DNA of 64,000 nt from CANJDH01 sp031430015 (GTDB lineage Bacteria; Pseudomonadota; Gammaproteobacteria; Burkholderiales; JAEUOS01): NCBI GenBank assembly GCA_031430015.1, contig JANPAR010000004.1, forward strand, positions 23,907-87,906, read 5' to 3'. Made by a program: the position numbers and the translations under genes. Below the pieces are notes generated by a model. The model saw only the letters and a program-made list of their open reading frames with translations, searched no databases and was not told the origin of the DNA. Shown piece by piece: positions 42,830 to 52,797 of the stretch; the stretch's first letter is position 1; each line of letters starts with the position of its first letter.

Positions 42830-44895
42830 ACGTGCAATTCCTTGACCATTTGCGTGAATTGTCTCACGCCCGCCGCGTCGCGCTGCGGCCCATAGCGCAG
42901 GGCTGCATAGGTTACGGCAATCGCCTGCACGCCGGACAGCAGCGCGGTAAATGCGGCTTCTGGCAACTGCCGCGCGCGCAATTCGGTAGTGGCACGCCGC
43001 GCAAAATCGAGCGGGCCTTCGGCTGGTGCGCGCACTACTCCGGCACGTGCCAAGCGTTTGCAAAATCGCTCCCACGCGCGCTGCACCGGGTCGTGCTCGC
43101 GCCGCGCCTTGAGCAGCCAGCCGGTCACCACCAGCGAGACCAATCCCATGCCAAACGTCATCGCGATCACCATGTCCTGCCATGACGGCGTCTTCATGCC
43201 GAGGCGCTCCAGGGTTTCCTTCTGGCGGTCCGGGCTGTAGTTGAGTACCCACTGGTTCCAGGTGTTCGTCACCGCCTCCCAGTTGAATTTGAATTTTTGC
43301 AGTGCGTCGGTGCTCCAGACGGGCGCGTAGCGCGTGATTAACGGCTGTGCAAAACGCTGCGGCAGTGCGCCGCCGAGACCACGCTCGATGCGTGCGGGTG
43401 ACACCGCCGCCGTGGGGTCAACCCGCATCCAGCCGCGATCCTTGATCCACACTTCGCTCCACGCGTGGGCGTCGGCTTGCCGCACGGTGAAGAAACCATC
43501 GACAGGGTTGATCTCGCCACCTTGATAGCCGGTGACTACGCGCGCCGGGATGCCCGCCATGCGCATCATCACCGTGAAGGCAGAGGCGTAGTGTTCGCAA
43601 AAGCCACGCTTGGTGATAAACAAAAATTCATCGACCGGGTTGTTGTCAAGCAGCGGCGGCTCGAACGTGTAGAAAAATTCTTCGCTGCGAAAGTAACGCA
43701 GCGCACGCGCCACCATGGCCTCACCCTTGGTGCCTTCGAACTGCCAGGTGCCGACCAGCTCGCGGGTTCGCAAGTTGCTGCGCGGGGGCAGTACCAGGTA
43801 GGGTGCAAGATCGCTAGGTTCTTCGTAGGCCACAGGCCGGTACGCAGGATAGGAGCGCGCGTCGTAGCGCAGCCGGCTCTGGGTCGGCTTGGTGTTGATG
43901 GGTTGCAGATCAGGCGTGAGGCGGCCGTACTCCGGTAGTTTGGTGGGCATCTCCAGTGCGAACAACCAAGGTTTGGAGAGCGGCTCAAGAGTGACGGTGT
44001 AGTCCACGGCTACGCCTGCCTCTTGGAAGCGCGAGGGCCGCAGCGGGTTACCCGCCTGCATGCGCCAGTTGCGTCCGTCAAATTGCGACAGCACCGGGCC
44101 ACGCCAATACATCGTCGCCTCTTTCGGCATCGGTGAATTGAATTTCACCCGGAACGCCACACCATCAGACAGCGACAGCGAGGTGATCTGCCCCGGCGAC
44201 ATCGACTCTGACAACCCTGACGTGGCGGCGGTTGAGTCGGCCGGCAAGCCCCACAGCGGGCCGTTGACGCGCGGGAACAACACAAACAGCACCAGCATCA
44301 TCGGAAATGCCTGCAGAATAATGACGCCTGCGAGACGGGTTTGCGCCAGCGCCGGCATCGGCGCCGCATCACGGTTGGCGGCGATCAGTGCCGACGTAAT
44401 CAACACCAATGACACCAGCATCAGGGCAGCAACGCCGATGGTTTGCGAGTAGAAGAAATTGGTGAGAATCAGAAAGTAGGACAGGAATACGGCGACCACC
44501 GCGTCACGCTTGCTGCGGGTCTCCAGCAGCTTGAGCGAGAGCATGAGGGTGACAAAGGTGACACCCGCGTCGCGCCCGAACAGGGTGCGGTGCGTCCAAA
44601 GCGTGGCCGCAATCGCCAGCGCGAGCAACAGCATCAGCAGCCATTTCGATGGCAGCTTCACTGGCGCAAAACCACTGCGCCAGGTGAGCCAGCCTCGCCA
44701 TGCAAACATGAGGCCGGCGAAGGCGGTGCACCACTCAGGCAAGTGCGACACGTGCGGCCCCAGCACTGGAATCAGTGCCACCAGCAAGGTGACCATTACC
44801 ATGCGGCTGGCAGGCTGTTCTTGCGAAACCGCGTCCGACGCGAGGGTCTCGCGCGTCATCGGCAGTACCTTGAAAAAGAAACGTTTGGTGGCCAT
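42826..44895 (-). CDS. DUF3488 / transglutaminase-like membrane protein (TgpA type)
   Basis: A protein of 689 residues from the ATG at 44895 (an ATG at 44859 with AAGG upstream is equally possible). The N-terminal half has about six transmembrane helices (DUF3488), followed by a periplasmic transglutaminase-like domain. The Cys-His-Asp triad is in RGFCEHYASAF, DAHAWSEVW and WMRVDPTAA. One more helix and a DUF4129-like tail end the protein. Related P. aeruginosa TgpA is essential for growth. The operon with MoxR and DUF58 is a conserved cluster of unclear role, perhaps protein folding or envelope maintenance. Confidence 0.92.
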   Translation of the reverse strand: MATKRFFFKVLPMTRETLASDAVSQEQPASRMVMVTLLVALIPVLGPHVSHLPEWCTAFAGLMFAWRGWLTWRSGFAPVKLPSKWLLMLLLALAIAATLWTHRTLFGRDAGVTFVTLMLSLKLLETRSKRDAVVAVFLSYFLILTNFFYSQTIGVAALMLVSLVLITSALIAANRDAAPMPALAQTRLAGVIILQAFPMMLVLFVLFPRVNGPLWGLPADSTAATSGLSESMSPGQITSLSLSDGVAFRVKFNSPMPKEATMYWRGPVLSQFDGRNWRMQAGNPLRPSRFQEAGVAVDYTVTLEPLSKPWLFALEMPTKLPEYGRLTPDLQPINTKPTQSRLRYDARSYPAYRPVAYEEPSDLAPYLVLPPRSNLRTRELVGTWQFEGTKGEAMVARALRYFRSEEFFYTFEPPLLDNNPVDEFLFITKRGFCEHYASAFTVMMRMAGIPARVVTGYQGGEINPVDGFFTVRQADAHAWSEVWIKDRGWMRVDPTAAVSPARIERGLGGALPQRFAQPLITRYAPVWSTDALQKFKFNWEAVTNTWNQWVLNYSPDRQKETLERLGMKTPSWQDMVIAMTFGMGLVSLVVTGWLLKARREHDPVQRAWERFCKRLARAGVVRAPAEGPLDFARRATTELRARQLPEAAFTALLSGVQAIAVTYAALRYGPQRDAAGVRQFTQMVKELHV

Positions 44896-44903
44896 GACCG
44901 GGT

Positions 44904-45941
44904 CTATGCCACAGCCGAGACCGCGGGTTCGCGCAGTTGGTGCAGCGCCAAGGCGCGCAGGCATTCGCTGCGGTGCGGTTCGGCAAGGCCCGGGCCGATA
45001 TCGCGTGCGCCAAGTCTGAGCCGGTAAGTGAGGCGCGCGGCTTCGGCATCGAGCAGCCAGCGCGTGAGTTGCGAGAGCTTTTCTTCTAGACCGAGGGTGG
45101 CGGGCAGCGTATTGATGTCCAATATGAGATCACTCGACGCGCTGCCGTAAAAATGTTTGGTCAACAATGCGCCGCCGGTTTCAAGCGCGAGCGTGGCGCT
45201 TTTCCAGGCGATGTGGCGTGGGCTGTCGCTGGCGGTGTGTTCGCGCAGGCCCGCGAAGTCTTCGGTGCCGCTGCCGGCCGGCGTACCTTCACCAGAACCT
45301 TCAGGGGCCACCGGCAACGCAGCGCCTGTCGTGGCCGGGCGCGGATAGACCAGGCAGGGCAGGTCGGGCTGCCAATAGCTCCAGGCGCGCAACAGGCCGA
45401 GGGGATAACGCGTTTCGATGGTCAGACGTGGCAGGTGCAGCAAGCCGCGTGCGGCAGCAGGGATGCACAGGGTTGCGGTCGCGTCTTGATTGGGCGGCAC
45501 ATCCACTATCGTGAAGCCTTCGGCGCAACGCAGCCACAGGGCGGCGCGTTCGAAATTTTTCTGGTTGATCAGCAGCAGCTCAAACGCTGCGCTCTCACCA
45601 GCAAACACCGGCGCGGCCTTCACGGGCCGCAGCATCAAATGCACCTGATTGCGAAAGGTGTGAAGCATCGCCACCAGTCCGGCCGATCCCAGAAAAAACG
45701 TCAACACGAATCCCAGCGACAGGTCGTAGTTGATCGATCCAGCCAGCATCGCCAGCAAGGACAACACGAAAAAAAATCCGTAGCGCGTCGGGAAGATGAA
45801 CACACGGCGTTGATTGAGAAAGACTTCACCGGACTCCGGCCCGCGCGGCTGGAAGATCCAGTTGAAGATCATGGAATAGCGGAACATCCGCGCAATCAGC
45901 GGATGTGGCTTCGGCTGCATGGCGGTAGTGGTGCCGGTCAC
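44904..45941 (-). CDS. DUF58-domain protein
   Basis: A 345-residue membrane-anchored protein. Two hydrophobic segments (about residues 45-90) are followed by a von Willebrand-A-like DUF58 region with the signature EDFAGLREHTASDSPRHIAW. DUF58 proteins pair with MoxR ATPases. I chose the GTG at 45941, which follows GAGGG and lies 13 bases past the MoxR stop; an ATG at 45920 is the alternative. A Gly/Ser/Glu-rich loop sits just before the DUF58 signature. Confidence 0.88.
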   Translation of the reverse strand: MTGTTTAMQPKPHPLIARMFRYSMIFNWIFQPRGPESGEVFLNQRRVFIFPTRYGFFFVLSLLAMLAGSINYDLSLGFVLTFFLGSAGLVAMLHTFRNQVHLMLRPVKAAPVFAGESAAFELLLINQKNFERAALWLRCAEGFTIVDVPPNQDATATLCIPAAARGLLHLPRLTIETRYPLGLLRAWSYWQPDLPCLVYPRPATTGAALPVAPEGSGEGTPAGSGTEDFAGLREHTASDSPRHIAWKSATLALETGGALLTKHFYGSASSDLILDINTLPATLGLEEKLSQLTRWLLDAEAARLTYRLRLGARDIGPGLAEPHRSECLRALALHQLREPAVSAVA

Positions 45942-45954
45942 GTCGCAGTTGCCC

Positions 45955-46893
45955 TCAGGGGATCGGCACCGACTTGATCCAGCCTGCCAGCATCTCTGCG
46001 GTGGCCGCACGCCCGGTGTTTTGTGCGGGTTTGAGTCGGTGCCCTGCCACAGTGGGCAGCACCGCCTGCACATCTTCTGGCAACACCGCATCACGCCCGC
46101 TCACATAAGCCCACGCACGCGCCGCCGCGAGCAGGCCGAGGCCGGCGCGCGGGCTCAAGCCTGACTGAAACTGCACCGCATGGCGCGATGCCTCGACCAG
46201 CGCCTGCAAATAATCAATCAGCGCCGGGCTGACATGGACCTTGGCCGCGCGCGCCTGCATGGCCACAAAATCGGTAACTTGCATCACCGGTTTTAACTGT
46301 GCGGCGATCTCGCGCCGGTCCGCGCCCGAGAGTAGCGCACGTTCGGCGGCGCGGTCCGGGTAGCCCAACTCCATGCGCATCAGGAACCGGTCGAGCTGCG
46401 ACTCGGGCAGAGCAAAGGTGCCGACCTGGTGCGAGGGGTTTTGCGTCGCGATGACAAAGAAGGGCTGCGGCAGCGGATGGCCTTTGCCGTCGAGGGTGAC
46501 TTGCTGTTCTTCCATCGCTTCGAGCAGGGCGCTCTGCGTTTTCGGCGTGGCACGGTTGACCTCGTCGGCGAGGATGAACTGCGCGAAGATCGGGCCAGGG
46601 TGGAATTTGAAGGTGCCGCTCTCGCGCTCGTAAATCGATACGCCCAGCACATCGGCGGGCAACAGGTCGCTGGTGAACTGGATGCGCTGAAATTGCAGGC
46701 CGATTGACCGGGCAAGCGCATGCGCGAGCGTGGTCTTGCCGACCCCGGGTACGTCCTCAATCAGCAAGTGGCCGCGCGCCAGCATGCACGCCACCGCCAT
46801 GCGGATCGGGCGGTCCTTGCCGAGGATGACCTCGTTCAACTGGTCAAGCAGGCTCTTGAGCGGGGAGGTTTTGGTGGCAAGGACGGCGGACAT
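45955..46893 (-). CDS. MoxR-family AAA+ ATPase
   Basis: A 312-residue AAA+ ATPase. Walker A is EDVPGVGKTTLAHAL near residues 42-56, Walker B is ILADEVNRATPKTQS near 108-122, the sensor segment is FVIATQNP, and the C-terminal lid is the AAA_lid_2 type (LSPRAGLGLLAAARAWA). MoxR proteins act as chaperones for metal insertion or complex assembly with their DUF58 partners. The ATG at 46893 begins the conserved MSAVL...LLDQLNEVILGKD; longer readings are unconserved. It is the first gene of the trio. Confidence 0.95.
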   Translation of the reverse strand: MSAVLATKTSPLKSLLDQLNEVILGKDRPIRMAVACMLARGHLLIEDVPGVGKTTLAHALARSIGLQFQRIQFTSDLLPADVLGVSIYERESGTFKFHPGPIFAQFILADEVNRATPKTQSALLEAMEEQQVTLDGKGHPLPQPFFVIATQNPSHQVGTFALPESQLDRFLMRMELGYPDRAAERALLSGADRREIAAQLKPVMQVTDFVAMQARAAKVHVSPALIDYLQALVEASRHAVQFQSGLSPRAGLGLLAAARAWAYVSGRDAVLPEDVQAVLPTVAGHRLKPAQNTGRAATAEMLAGWIKSVPIP

Positions 46894-47070
46894 GGTGGTC
46901 TCAGGTGTGAGCAGCGATGGGGGCAGTGAGGGGAGTAGCGATTGCATCAGGCACGCTGGCGCAACGCGCGAGAGGACAATTGAGGACAATCCATCTACGG
47001 GCGCAGCGCGGTAGTGGTTGCACTGGCAGCGTAAAAAAACGATGATAGCAACAACTCCTCCTGCGTTTTT

Positions 47071-47099
47071 GCTGACTTTGTTGACCCTTGTTGACTCCA
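47071..47099. repeat. 10-bp repeat just before the deacetylase-like gene
   Basis: GCTGACTTT, GTTGACCCTT and GTTGACTCCA follow one another at a 9- to 10-base period, ending 6 bases before the ATG at 47106, where a ribosome site would be expected. No AGGA is visible. Confidence 0.5.
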
Positions 47100-47105
47100 C
47101 TCGCC

Positions 47106-48038
47106 ATGACCACTGCCTACATCACCCACGCTGACTGCCTGAAACACGACATGGGCGCCGGCCATCCCGAGTGCCCTGACCGCTTGCACGCAGTCAACGA
47201 CCAGATGCGTGCCTCCAGCGTACTCGATCATGTGCGCACGCTCGATGCGCCTCTGGCGCATCCGGACATGCTCAAACGCGTACATCGCGCCGAGTATGTC
47301 GATCTGATTTTCGAAAACGCGCCCGCGCAGGGCTATGCACAGCTTGACCCCGATACCGCAATGAACCCGCATTCGCTCAACGCAGCCTTGCGCGCGGCGG
47401 GGGCGGGCGTGCTGGCAGTCGATGAAGTGATGGCGGGCAATGTGGCCAACGCTTTTTGCGCGGTGCGGCCCTGCGGTCATCACGCCACGCGCAGCCGCTC
47501 GATGGGTTTCTGCATCTTCAACAACATCGCCGTGGCCGCCGCGCACGCGATGGAAGCGTATGGCCTCGAACGTGTGGCGGTGGTCGACTTCGACGTGCAT
47601 CACGGCAACGGCACCGAAGATATATTCGGCGGCGATGGGTGGCGAGACCGCGTGTTGATGGCCGGCATATTTCAGCACCCGTTCTATCCCTACAGCGGCA
47701 CCGATCATCCCGCCCCCAACATGGTGAACGTGCCTCTTGGGGCGGGCAGCGGCGGGGAGGCCGCACGCAATGCGGTGGAACAACACTGGCTGCCCGCACT
47801 GGAGGACTGGAAACCCCAGATGATCCTGATCTCGGCCGGGTTCGACGCACACCGGGAGGACTTGCTCGGTGGCCTGAAACTCGTGGAGGCTGATTACGCC
47901 TGGATAACCGCGCAATTGATGGTGCAGGCGGAGCGTCACGCCAAGGGGAGAGTGGTTTCGATGCTGGAGGGGGGTTATAACCTCTCCGCTCTGGGGCGCA
48001 GTGCCGTCGCACACGTGAAGACCCTTGCTGCACTTTAA
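47106..48038 (+). CDS. histone deacetylase-like (class II) amidohydrolase
   Basis: A 310-residue zinc hydrolase of the acetoin-utilisation/HDAC class II family, which removes acetyl or acyl groups from polyamines or proteins. Zinc ligands are in VVDFDVHHGNGT (Asp, His) and SAGFDAHRED (Asp); the catalytic His pair is in RPCGHHAT. It begins HADCLKHDMGAGHPECPDRL, typical of the family. The natural substrate cannot be told from sequence. It precedes the aldolase-SDR gene by 9 bases, so the two are likely co-transcribed. Confidence 0.93.
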   Translation: MTTAYITHADCLKHDMGAGHPECPDRLHAVNDQMRASSVLDHVRTLDAPLAHPDMLKRVHRAEYVDLIFENAPAQGYAQLDPDTAMNPHSLNAALRAAGAGVLAVDEVMAGNVANAFCAVRPCGHHATRSRSMGFCIFNNIAVAAAHAMEAYGLERVAVVDFDVHHGNGTEDIFGGDGWRDRVLMAGIFQHPFYPYSGTDHPAPNMVNVPLGAGSGGEAARNAVEQHWLPALEDWKPQMILISAGFDAHREDLLGGLKLVEADYAWITAQLMVQAERHAKGRVVSMLEGGYNLSALGRSAVAHVKTLAAL

Positions 48039-48047
48039 AAGGATCGT

Positions 48048-50045
48048 ATGAAGAGTTTGTGGAATGACGATGAGGCCGCCAGCTTCGAAGGCGACCTCGC
48101 ACAACGCGTCTATACCTCGCGCCTCCTCGGCCGTGACAAATCACTGGTGCTGCACGGTGGTGGCAACACCTCGGTAAAGATTCAGGCGCGCAATCTGGTC
48201 GGAGATGAAGAGGAAATTCTCTACGTTAAAGGCAGCGGCTGGGATCTCGAATTCATCGAAGAGGCCGGCTTGTCGCCGGTGCGCATGGCGCATTTGCTCA
48301 AACTGGCCAAACTGGAGGCGTTGTCCGACCCGCAAATGGTCAATGAACTGGTGACGCAGATGACGCGCGCTTCGGCACCCGCGCCCTCGGTGGAAACTAT
48401 CCTCCACGCTTTGCTGCCCCACAAGTACGTCGATCACACGCACTCGGACGCGGTGCTGTCGGTGACCAACACGGCGGATGGCGCAGAACGCATCGCAGAC
48501 ATCTATGGCGGCACCGCGGTGGTGATCCCCTATGTGATGCCCGGCTTTGATCTGGCACGCTTGTGTGCCGAGTTGTTTCCGAAGCACGCTGGGCCGAACA
48601 CCATCGGCATGGTGCTGCTGAAGCATGGCATTTTTTCATTTGGTGCCACGGCACGCGAGTCGTATGAACGCATGATCCATCTGGTCGATCAGGCGGAGCG
48701 CTATCTTGATCGCAAGGGGGCGTGGCATCTGCCAGCGACAACTCGTCCAGCAGGCACCTCGTCATTTACCGGCGCGCACGTCCGTGAACTTGCCAATCTG
48801 CGGCGCACAATTTCACACGCAGCGGGCGCGCCGATGATTCTGCAATCGCTCACCCGTGCGCCAAGCGCCGCGCGCGCCGCTGCCTTTGCCGCGCGCGCGG
48901 ATGTGGTGGTGATTGCACAGCAAGGCCCGGCCACACCCGATCATGCGATCCGTACCAAACGCACGCCCATGGTGGGTCGCGATGTGGCGGCCTTTGTGCG
49001 CGAGTACCAGACCTACTTCGCCGCACACGCACCGCACGCCAAAGAGACCAAGACCATTCTCGATGCAGCACCCCGCGCCGTCCTCGACCCGGCGTTCGGT
49101 CTGCGTACTGCCGGGCGCAGCGTGAAGGACGCCGCCATCGTCGCTGATCTCTATCTGCACACGATGGACGTCATCGAACGCGCAACCCTGCTCGGTGGCT
49201 ACGTGGCGCTGCTACCACGCGATATTTTCGACGTGGAGTATTGGGATCTCGAGCAGGCCAAGCTGCGCAAGGCCGGCAAGCTGCCGCAGTTCACCGGCGA
49301 AGTTGCATTGGTCACCGGCGCGGCATCCGGCATCGGCAAAGCCTGCGTCGAGGCCCTGCTCGCGCGCGGTGCGGCGGTGATCGCGCTCGATCTCGATGCG
49401 CGTATCGACAGCAATTTCAAACGCGCTGACTATCTTGGCCTGTGCTGTGACGTCACGTCGAACGATGCAGTCACCCGAGCCCTTTCAGCCGGCGTGCGCG
49501 CCTTCGGCGGCCTCGACATGCTGGTGCTTAACGCCGGTATTTTCCCTGCGAGCAAGCCCATTGCGCAGCTTGACAGCGCCGCATGGCGCAAGGTGATGGA
49601 CGTCAACCTCGATGCCAATCTGATGCTGATGCGTGAATGCCACCCTTTGCTCCAGCTCGCGCCCAATGGCGGGCGCGTGGTGGTGATCGGCTCGAAGAAT
49701 GTACCGGCCCCCGGTCCGGGCGCCAGCGCATATTCGGCTTCGAAAGCCGCACTGACGCAACTCATGCGCGTGGCCGCTCTGGAATGGGGTGTCGACAATA
49801 TTCGCATCAATACCCTGCACCCCAATGCCGTGTTCGACACCGGCATCTGGAGCGAAGAAGTGCTCGCCGCCCGCGCCGCGCAATACGGACTGAGCGTCGA
49901 TCAGTACCGCAAAAACAATGTGCTCAAGACCGACGTGACCAGCCGCGATGTGGCCGAGCTGGCTGCCGAAATGTGTGGACCATTGTTCGCCAAAACTACC
50001 GGCGCACAATTGCCGGTGGACGGCGGCAATGACCGTGTGATTTAG
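48048..50045 (+). CDS. bifunctional class II aldolase / short-chain dehydrogenase
   Basis: A 665-residue fusion. The N-terminal half (about residues 1-400) is a class II aldolase/adducin-like domain with the zinc-binding HTHSDAVLSV motif. The C-terminal half (about 415-665) is a Rossmann SDR with VTGAASGIGKAC, LVLNAGIFPAS and the catalytic Tyr-Lys in SAYSASKAALTQ. The same architecture occurs in RhaD-type rhamnulose-1-phosphate aldolase/lactaldehyde dehydrogenases, but the substrate here is not known. AAGGAT precedes the ATG. Confidence 0.9.
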   Translation: MKSLWNDDEAASFEGDLAQRVYTSRLLGRDKSLVLHGGGNTSVKIQARNLVGDEEEILYVKGSGWDLEFIEEAGLSPVRMAHLLKLAKLEALSDPQMVNELVTQMTRASAPAPSVETILHALLPHKYVDHTHSDAVLSVTNTADGAERIADIYGGTAVVIPYVMPGFDLARLCAELFPKHAGPNTIGMVLLKHGIFSFGATARESYERMIHLVDQAERYLDRKGAWHLPATTRPAGTSSFTGAHVRELANLRRTISHAAGAPMILQSLTRAPSAARAAAFAARADVVVIAQQGPATPDHAIRTKRTPMVGRDVAAFVREYQTYFAAHAPHAKETKTILDAAPRAVLDPAFGLRTAGRSVKDAAIVADLYLHTMDVIERATLLGGYVALLPRDIFDVEYWDLEQAKLRKAGKLPQFTGEVALVTGAASGIGKACVEALLARGAAVIALDLDARIDSNFKRADYLGLCCDVTSNDAVTRALSAGVRAFGGLDMLVLNAGIFPASKPIAQLDSAAWRKVMDVNLDANLMLMRECHPLLQLAPNGGRVVVIGSKNVPAPGPGASAYSASKAALTQLMRVAALEWGVDNIRINTLHPNAVFDTGIWSEEVLAARAAQYGLSVDQYRKNNVLKTDVTSRDVAELAAEMCGPLFAKTTGAQLPVDGGNDRVI

Positions 50046-50106
50046 GCAGCAGCGCCGGAAGGTGCTTGTACCATGGGTATTGGCCGTATAAGCTGTAAGA
50101 GCCGCT

Positions 50107-50124
50107 CCCACCAAGGGCGGTGGG
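50107..50124. other. short inverted repeat in the 50046-50213 spacer
   Basis: CCCACC and GGTGGG form a 6-bp stem with a six-base loop between two convergent genes. No T run follows, so its role as a terminator is doubtful. Nothing else is seen in this 168-base spacer. Confidence 0.3.
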
Positions 50125-50213
50125 TCGGGTGCCATGTTCGTTCCGGCAGTTGATTGATTTCGCCGGCGGACGATAAACTACGCTCCCCTAGGCCTGACAA
50201 GCCGGATCAACAA

Positions 50214-50759
50214 TCAGAAGGGTGGTGGGCCGCTACGGGGCAGTTGCGCTAACTCCGCCGCAACTGCCTGTGCCACCGCGTCGCGCACGATGCGGCGTGC
50301 GGTGACCTTGAGTTCGGCGGTCATGCCGGCCAGCACTTGTTCAAGGAGATCGGTGAGTGATTCGCGCAGGCGTTGATCCACGACCGGGTCGATGCGTGTC
50401 ATCAAGCCAGCCAGCACGCGCGACTGCACCCGCAGAGCGAGCGCATCCATCTCAGCGTCGGAATGCGCTGTTCTGGGGGGCGGCGTAAAGCCCGCAGCGG
50501 CGGCGTATCCGGATGACACGGGCAAGACCGGAGCGTCGACATGCACCGGCGCTGCCGCAAACGCAGATGGTGGGGCCGCAAGTGGTGCGGCGATCACCTG
50601 AAGATTCTGCGTTTTTTCGAGCTGGACAACTGACGCTGCACCATCCAGCGCAGCCAGTCTTTGCGTGTTGGCCAACACGCTGGCCGGCACCACCTCGGTG
50701 AGCACTGGGATGCCGTCATCGGCAGCGGCAGCACGCTCCGCTTGCGGGACCCTGTTCAC
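50214..50759 (-). CDS. hypothetical protein downstream of holC
   Basis: A 181-residue protein I cannot name. The first 100 residues are Ala/Pro/Val-rich and probably disordered; residues 100-170 form a predicted amphipathic helical region (SDAEMDALALRVQSRVLAG, then LRESLTDLLEQVLAGMTAEL and RRIVRDAVAQAVAAEL). The helical tail resembles proteins found beside holC in Burkholderia (DUF2486 type), but this is position-based. The start GTG overlaps the holC stop, so it belongs to pepA–holC. No signal peptide is present. Confidence 0.7.
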   Translation of the reverse strand: MNRVPQAERAAAADDGIPVLTEVVPASVLANTQRLAALDGAASVVQLEKTQNLQVIAAPLAAPPSAFAAAPVHVDAPVLPVSSGYAAAAGFTPPPRTAHSDAEMDALALRVQSRVLAGLMTRIDPVVDQRLRESLTDLLEQVLAGMTAELKVTARRIVRDAVAQAVAAELAQLPRSGPPPF

Positions 50760-51211
50760 ACAGATTCCTTTGCGCCCAGTGTGGCGAGATCGACGGTGTT
50801 GATTTCATAGCCGCGCTCGCGATAAAACTTGAGGCGTACGCGCGCACGCTGACGGTCGTCCTCGTCATCGCGGCTGACGATTTCGAGCAGACGCTCATAC
50901 CGCGAGAATTGTGCCGGGCGCTCGCTGTCCAGATTCATCAGGACGTCATGGTGCGGCATCGCGTCCGCGTCAAAGGCCGCATCGCCAGTGAGCAGCACGG
51001 CGGTGTGCGGCGCAAGCCGGTGCCCGGCGCGGCAATGCGGCACAAAGCCGGTAGGTTGCGCGCTCCACAATAGGCGGTCGAAGGCGTCGAGCTGCGCGGC
51101 ATCGCGGGTGTAGACCAGCACACGATTCTTTTTCGCGTAGGCCTTGCGCGCGAGCTTGACAGCCGCTGTCAGCTTGTCGGGGGCGTTGAAATAAAAATCG
51201 ATGCGCGTCAT
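50756..51211 (-). CDS. holC: DNA polymerase III subunit chi
   Basis: A 151-residue clamp-loader accessory subunit that links the replicase to SSB. It begins TRIDFYFNAPDKLTAAVKLA, the typical chi start, and contains the conserved FVPHCRAGH, PVLLTGD-like TAVLLTGDAAFD and DDRQRARVRLKFYRERGY segments. The ATG at 51211 starts the conserved region. It follows pepA by 49 bases, the normal order in proteobacteria. Confidence 0.95.
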   Translation of the reverse strand: MTRIDFYFNAPDKLTAAVKLARKAYAKKNRVLVYTRDAAQLDAFDRLLWSAQPTGFVPHCRAGHRLAPHTAVLLTGDAAFDADAMPHHDVLMNLDSERPAQFSRYERLLEIVSRDDEDDRQRARVRLKFYRERGYEINTVDLATLGAKESV

Positions 51212-51260
51212 TCGAAAACGGAAGGTGGGCGCGTGAGGGCGGTAACGCAAGCGCGCTGTG

Positions 51261-52754
51261 CTACTGCGCTGCCGCGCGTTGCAGAAGAAAATGGGTGAGC
51301 AAGGGCACCGGCCGGCCGGTGGCCCCTTTGGCAGGACCGGATTTCCAGGCCGTTCCTGCAATGTCGAGGTGCGCCCATTCGAATTTCTTTGCGAAGCGGG
51401 ACAGGAAGCACGCTGCCGTGACGCTGCCCGCAGGGCGGCCACCGATGTTGGCCATGTCGGCGAAATTTGATTTCAACTGTTCCTGATAATCGTCCCACAA
51501 CGGCATGTGCCAGGCGCGGTCATGTGAAGTATCTCCCGCGTGCTGCAACTCGCGCGCAAGCGAGTCGGTGTTGCTGAAAAGGCCGGTGGCGACATGGCCG
51601 AGCGCAATCACGCAGGCACCAGTGAGAGTGGCGATATCGACCACGCAAGCAGGTTCATAGCGCTCGGCGTAGGTGAGGGCGTCGTTGAGGATCAGCCTGC
51701 CTTCGGCGTCGGTGTTCAAGATTTCAACCGTCTGGCCGGACATGGTGGTGACGATGTCCCCGGGCTTGGTGGCCGCGCCACCAGGCATGTTCTCGGTGGT
51801 GGGTACGAGGCCGACGACGTTGAGCGCCAGCTTGAGTTCGGCAAGGGCCTTGAAGGTGCCAAAGACCGAGGCCGCACCGCACATGTCGAATTTCATTTCG
51901 TCCATGCCTTCACCGGGCTTGAGCGATATGCCGCCGGTGTCAAAAGTGATGCCCTTGCCGATCAGCACTACGGGTTTTTCCCCCTTGGGGCCACCGTTGT
52001 ATTCCATCACGATGAATTTGGGCGGCTGGCGTGAACCGTCTGCGACCGACAGGAAGGACCCCATCTTAAGGTCTTCGCAGTCCTTTCGTTCGAGCACCTT
52101 GCACGTGAAGCCATTCTCGTTGGCGAGTTCTTGCGCACGCTGCGCGAGGTAAGTGGGAGTGCAGATGTTTCCCGGCAGATTGCCGAGGTCTTTGGCGAGC
52201 GCCATGCCGCGCGCGATGGCGGCACCCTCCTTCATCGCGGTTTCTGCCGCGGGCAGCTCGTTGCGGCGCTCAACGGCGAGCGTGAGTTTGCGCAAGGGAC
52301 GGCGCACTTCGTCCTTCTTGCTTTTCATCGTATCGAACCGGTAGACCGCGTCCTGCGCGACGGTGGCCGCTTGGCGCACGCGCCAGTTGGTATCGCGTTT
52401 TTTCACCGGTGCTTCGGTCAGATACAGGGTGCCGTCAAAGGCGCCAGTTTCATTGAGCATGGTGACGGCGCTGTGGATCGCCGCGCGATATTCGCGCTCG
52501 CGAAACTCTTTCTCGCGCCCGAGACCGACGAGCATCACACGGTCGGCCAACAGACCCGGCACGTTGTGCAGCAGCAGGGTGCGCCCGGCCTTGCCCTCCA
52601 TGTCGCCACGGCGGATGATGTCGGACAGGTAGCCTTTGCTCGCCTTGTCCACCAGTTCACCGGCAGCAGTGAGCTTGCGCGGCTCAAACACGCCGATCAC
52701 GATGCAGGCGCTGCGCTGTTTCTCGGGGCTACCGCTCTTTATGCTAAATTCCAT
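51261..52754 (-). CDS. pepA: leucyl aminopeptidase
   Basis: A 497-residue M17 metallopeptidase that removes N-terminal amino acids; PepA in E. coli also binds DNA in Xer recombination. Two-metal-site segments are GKGITFDTGGISLKP and the signature NTDAEGRLILND. The N-terminal domain (about residues 1-170) is the macro-like regulatory part. The ATG at 52754 starts MEFSIKSGSPEK and has GGAG 8 bases upstream. Divergent from lptF across a 202-base spacer. Confidence 0.97.
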   Translation of the reverse strand: MEFSIKSGSPEKQRSACIVIGVFEPRKLTAAGELVDKASKGYLSDIIRRGDMEGKAGRTLLLHNVPGLLADRVMLVGLGREKEFREREYRAAIHSAVTMLNETGAFDGTLYLTEAPVKKRDTNWRVRQAATVAQDAVYRFDTMKSKKDEVRRPLRKLTLAVERRNELPAAETAMKEGAAIARGMALAKDLGNLPGNICTPTYLAQRAQELANENGFTCKVLERKDCEDLKMGSFLSVADGSRQPPKFIVMEYNGGPKGEKPVVLIGKGITFDTGGISLKPGEGMDEMKFDMCGAASVFGTFKALAELKLALNVVGLVPTTENMPGGAATKPGDIVTTMSGQTVEILNTDAEGRLILNDALTYAERYEPACVVDIATLTGACVIALGHVATGLFSNTDSLARELQHAGDTSHDRAWHMPLWDDYQEQLKSNFADMANIGGRPAGSVTAACFLSRFAKKFEWAHLDIAGTAWKSGPAKGATGRPVPLLTHFLLQRAAAQ

Positions 52755-52797
52755 CGCGATTCTCCACTGTGCATGGCTGGAAGAATGGGCATTATGA

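Noticed and set aside
50107..50124. Terminator between the aldolase fusion and the unknown gene
   Set aside because: A 6-bp stem without a T run is not enough to call a Rho-independent terminator.
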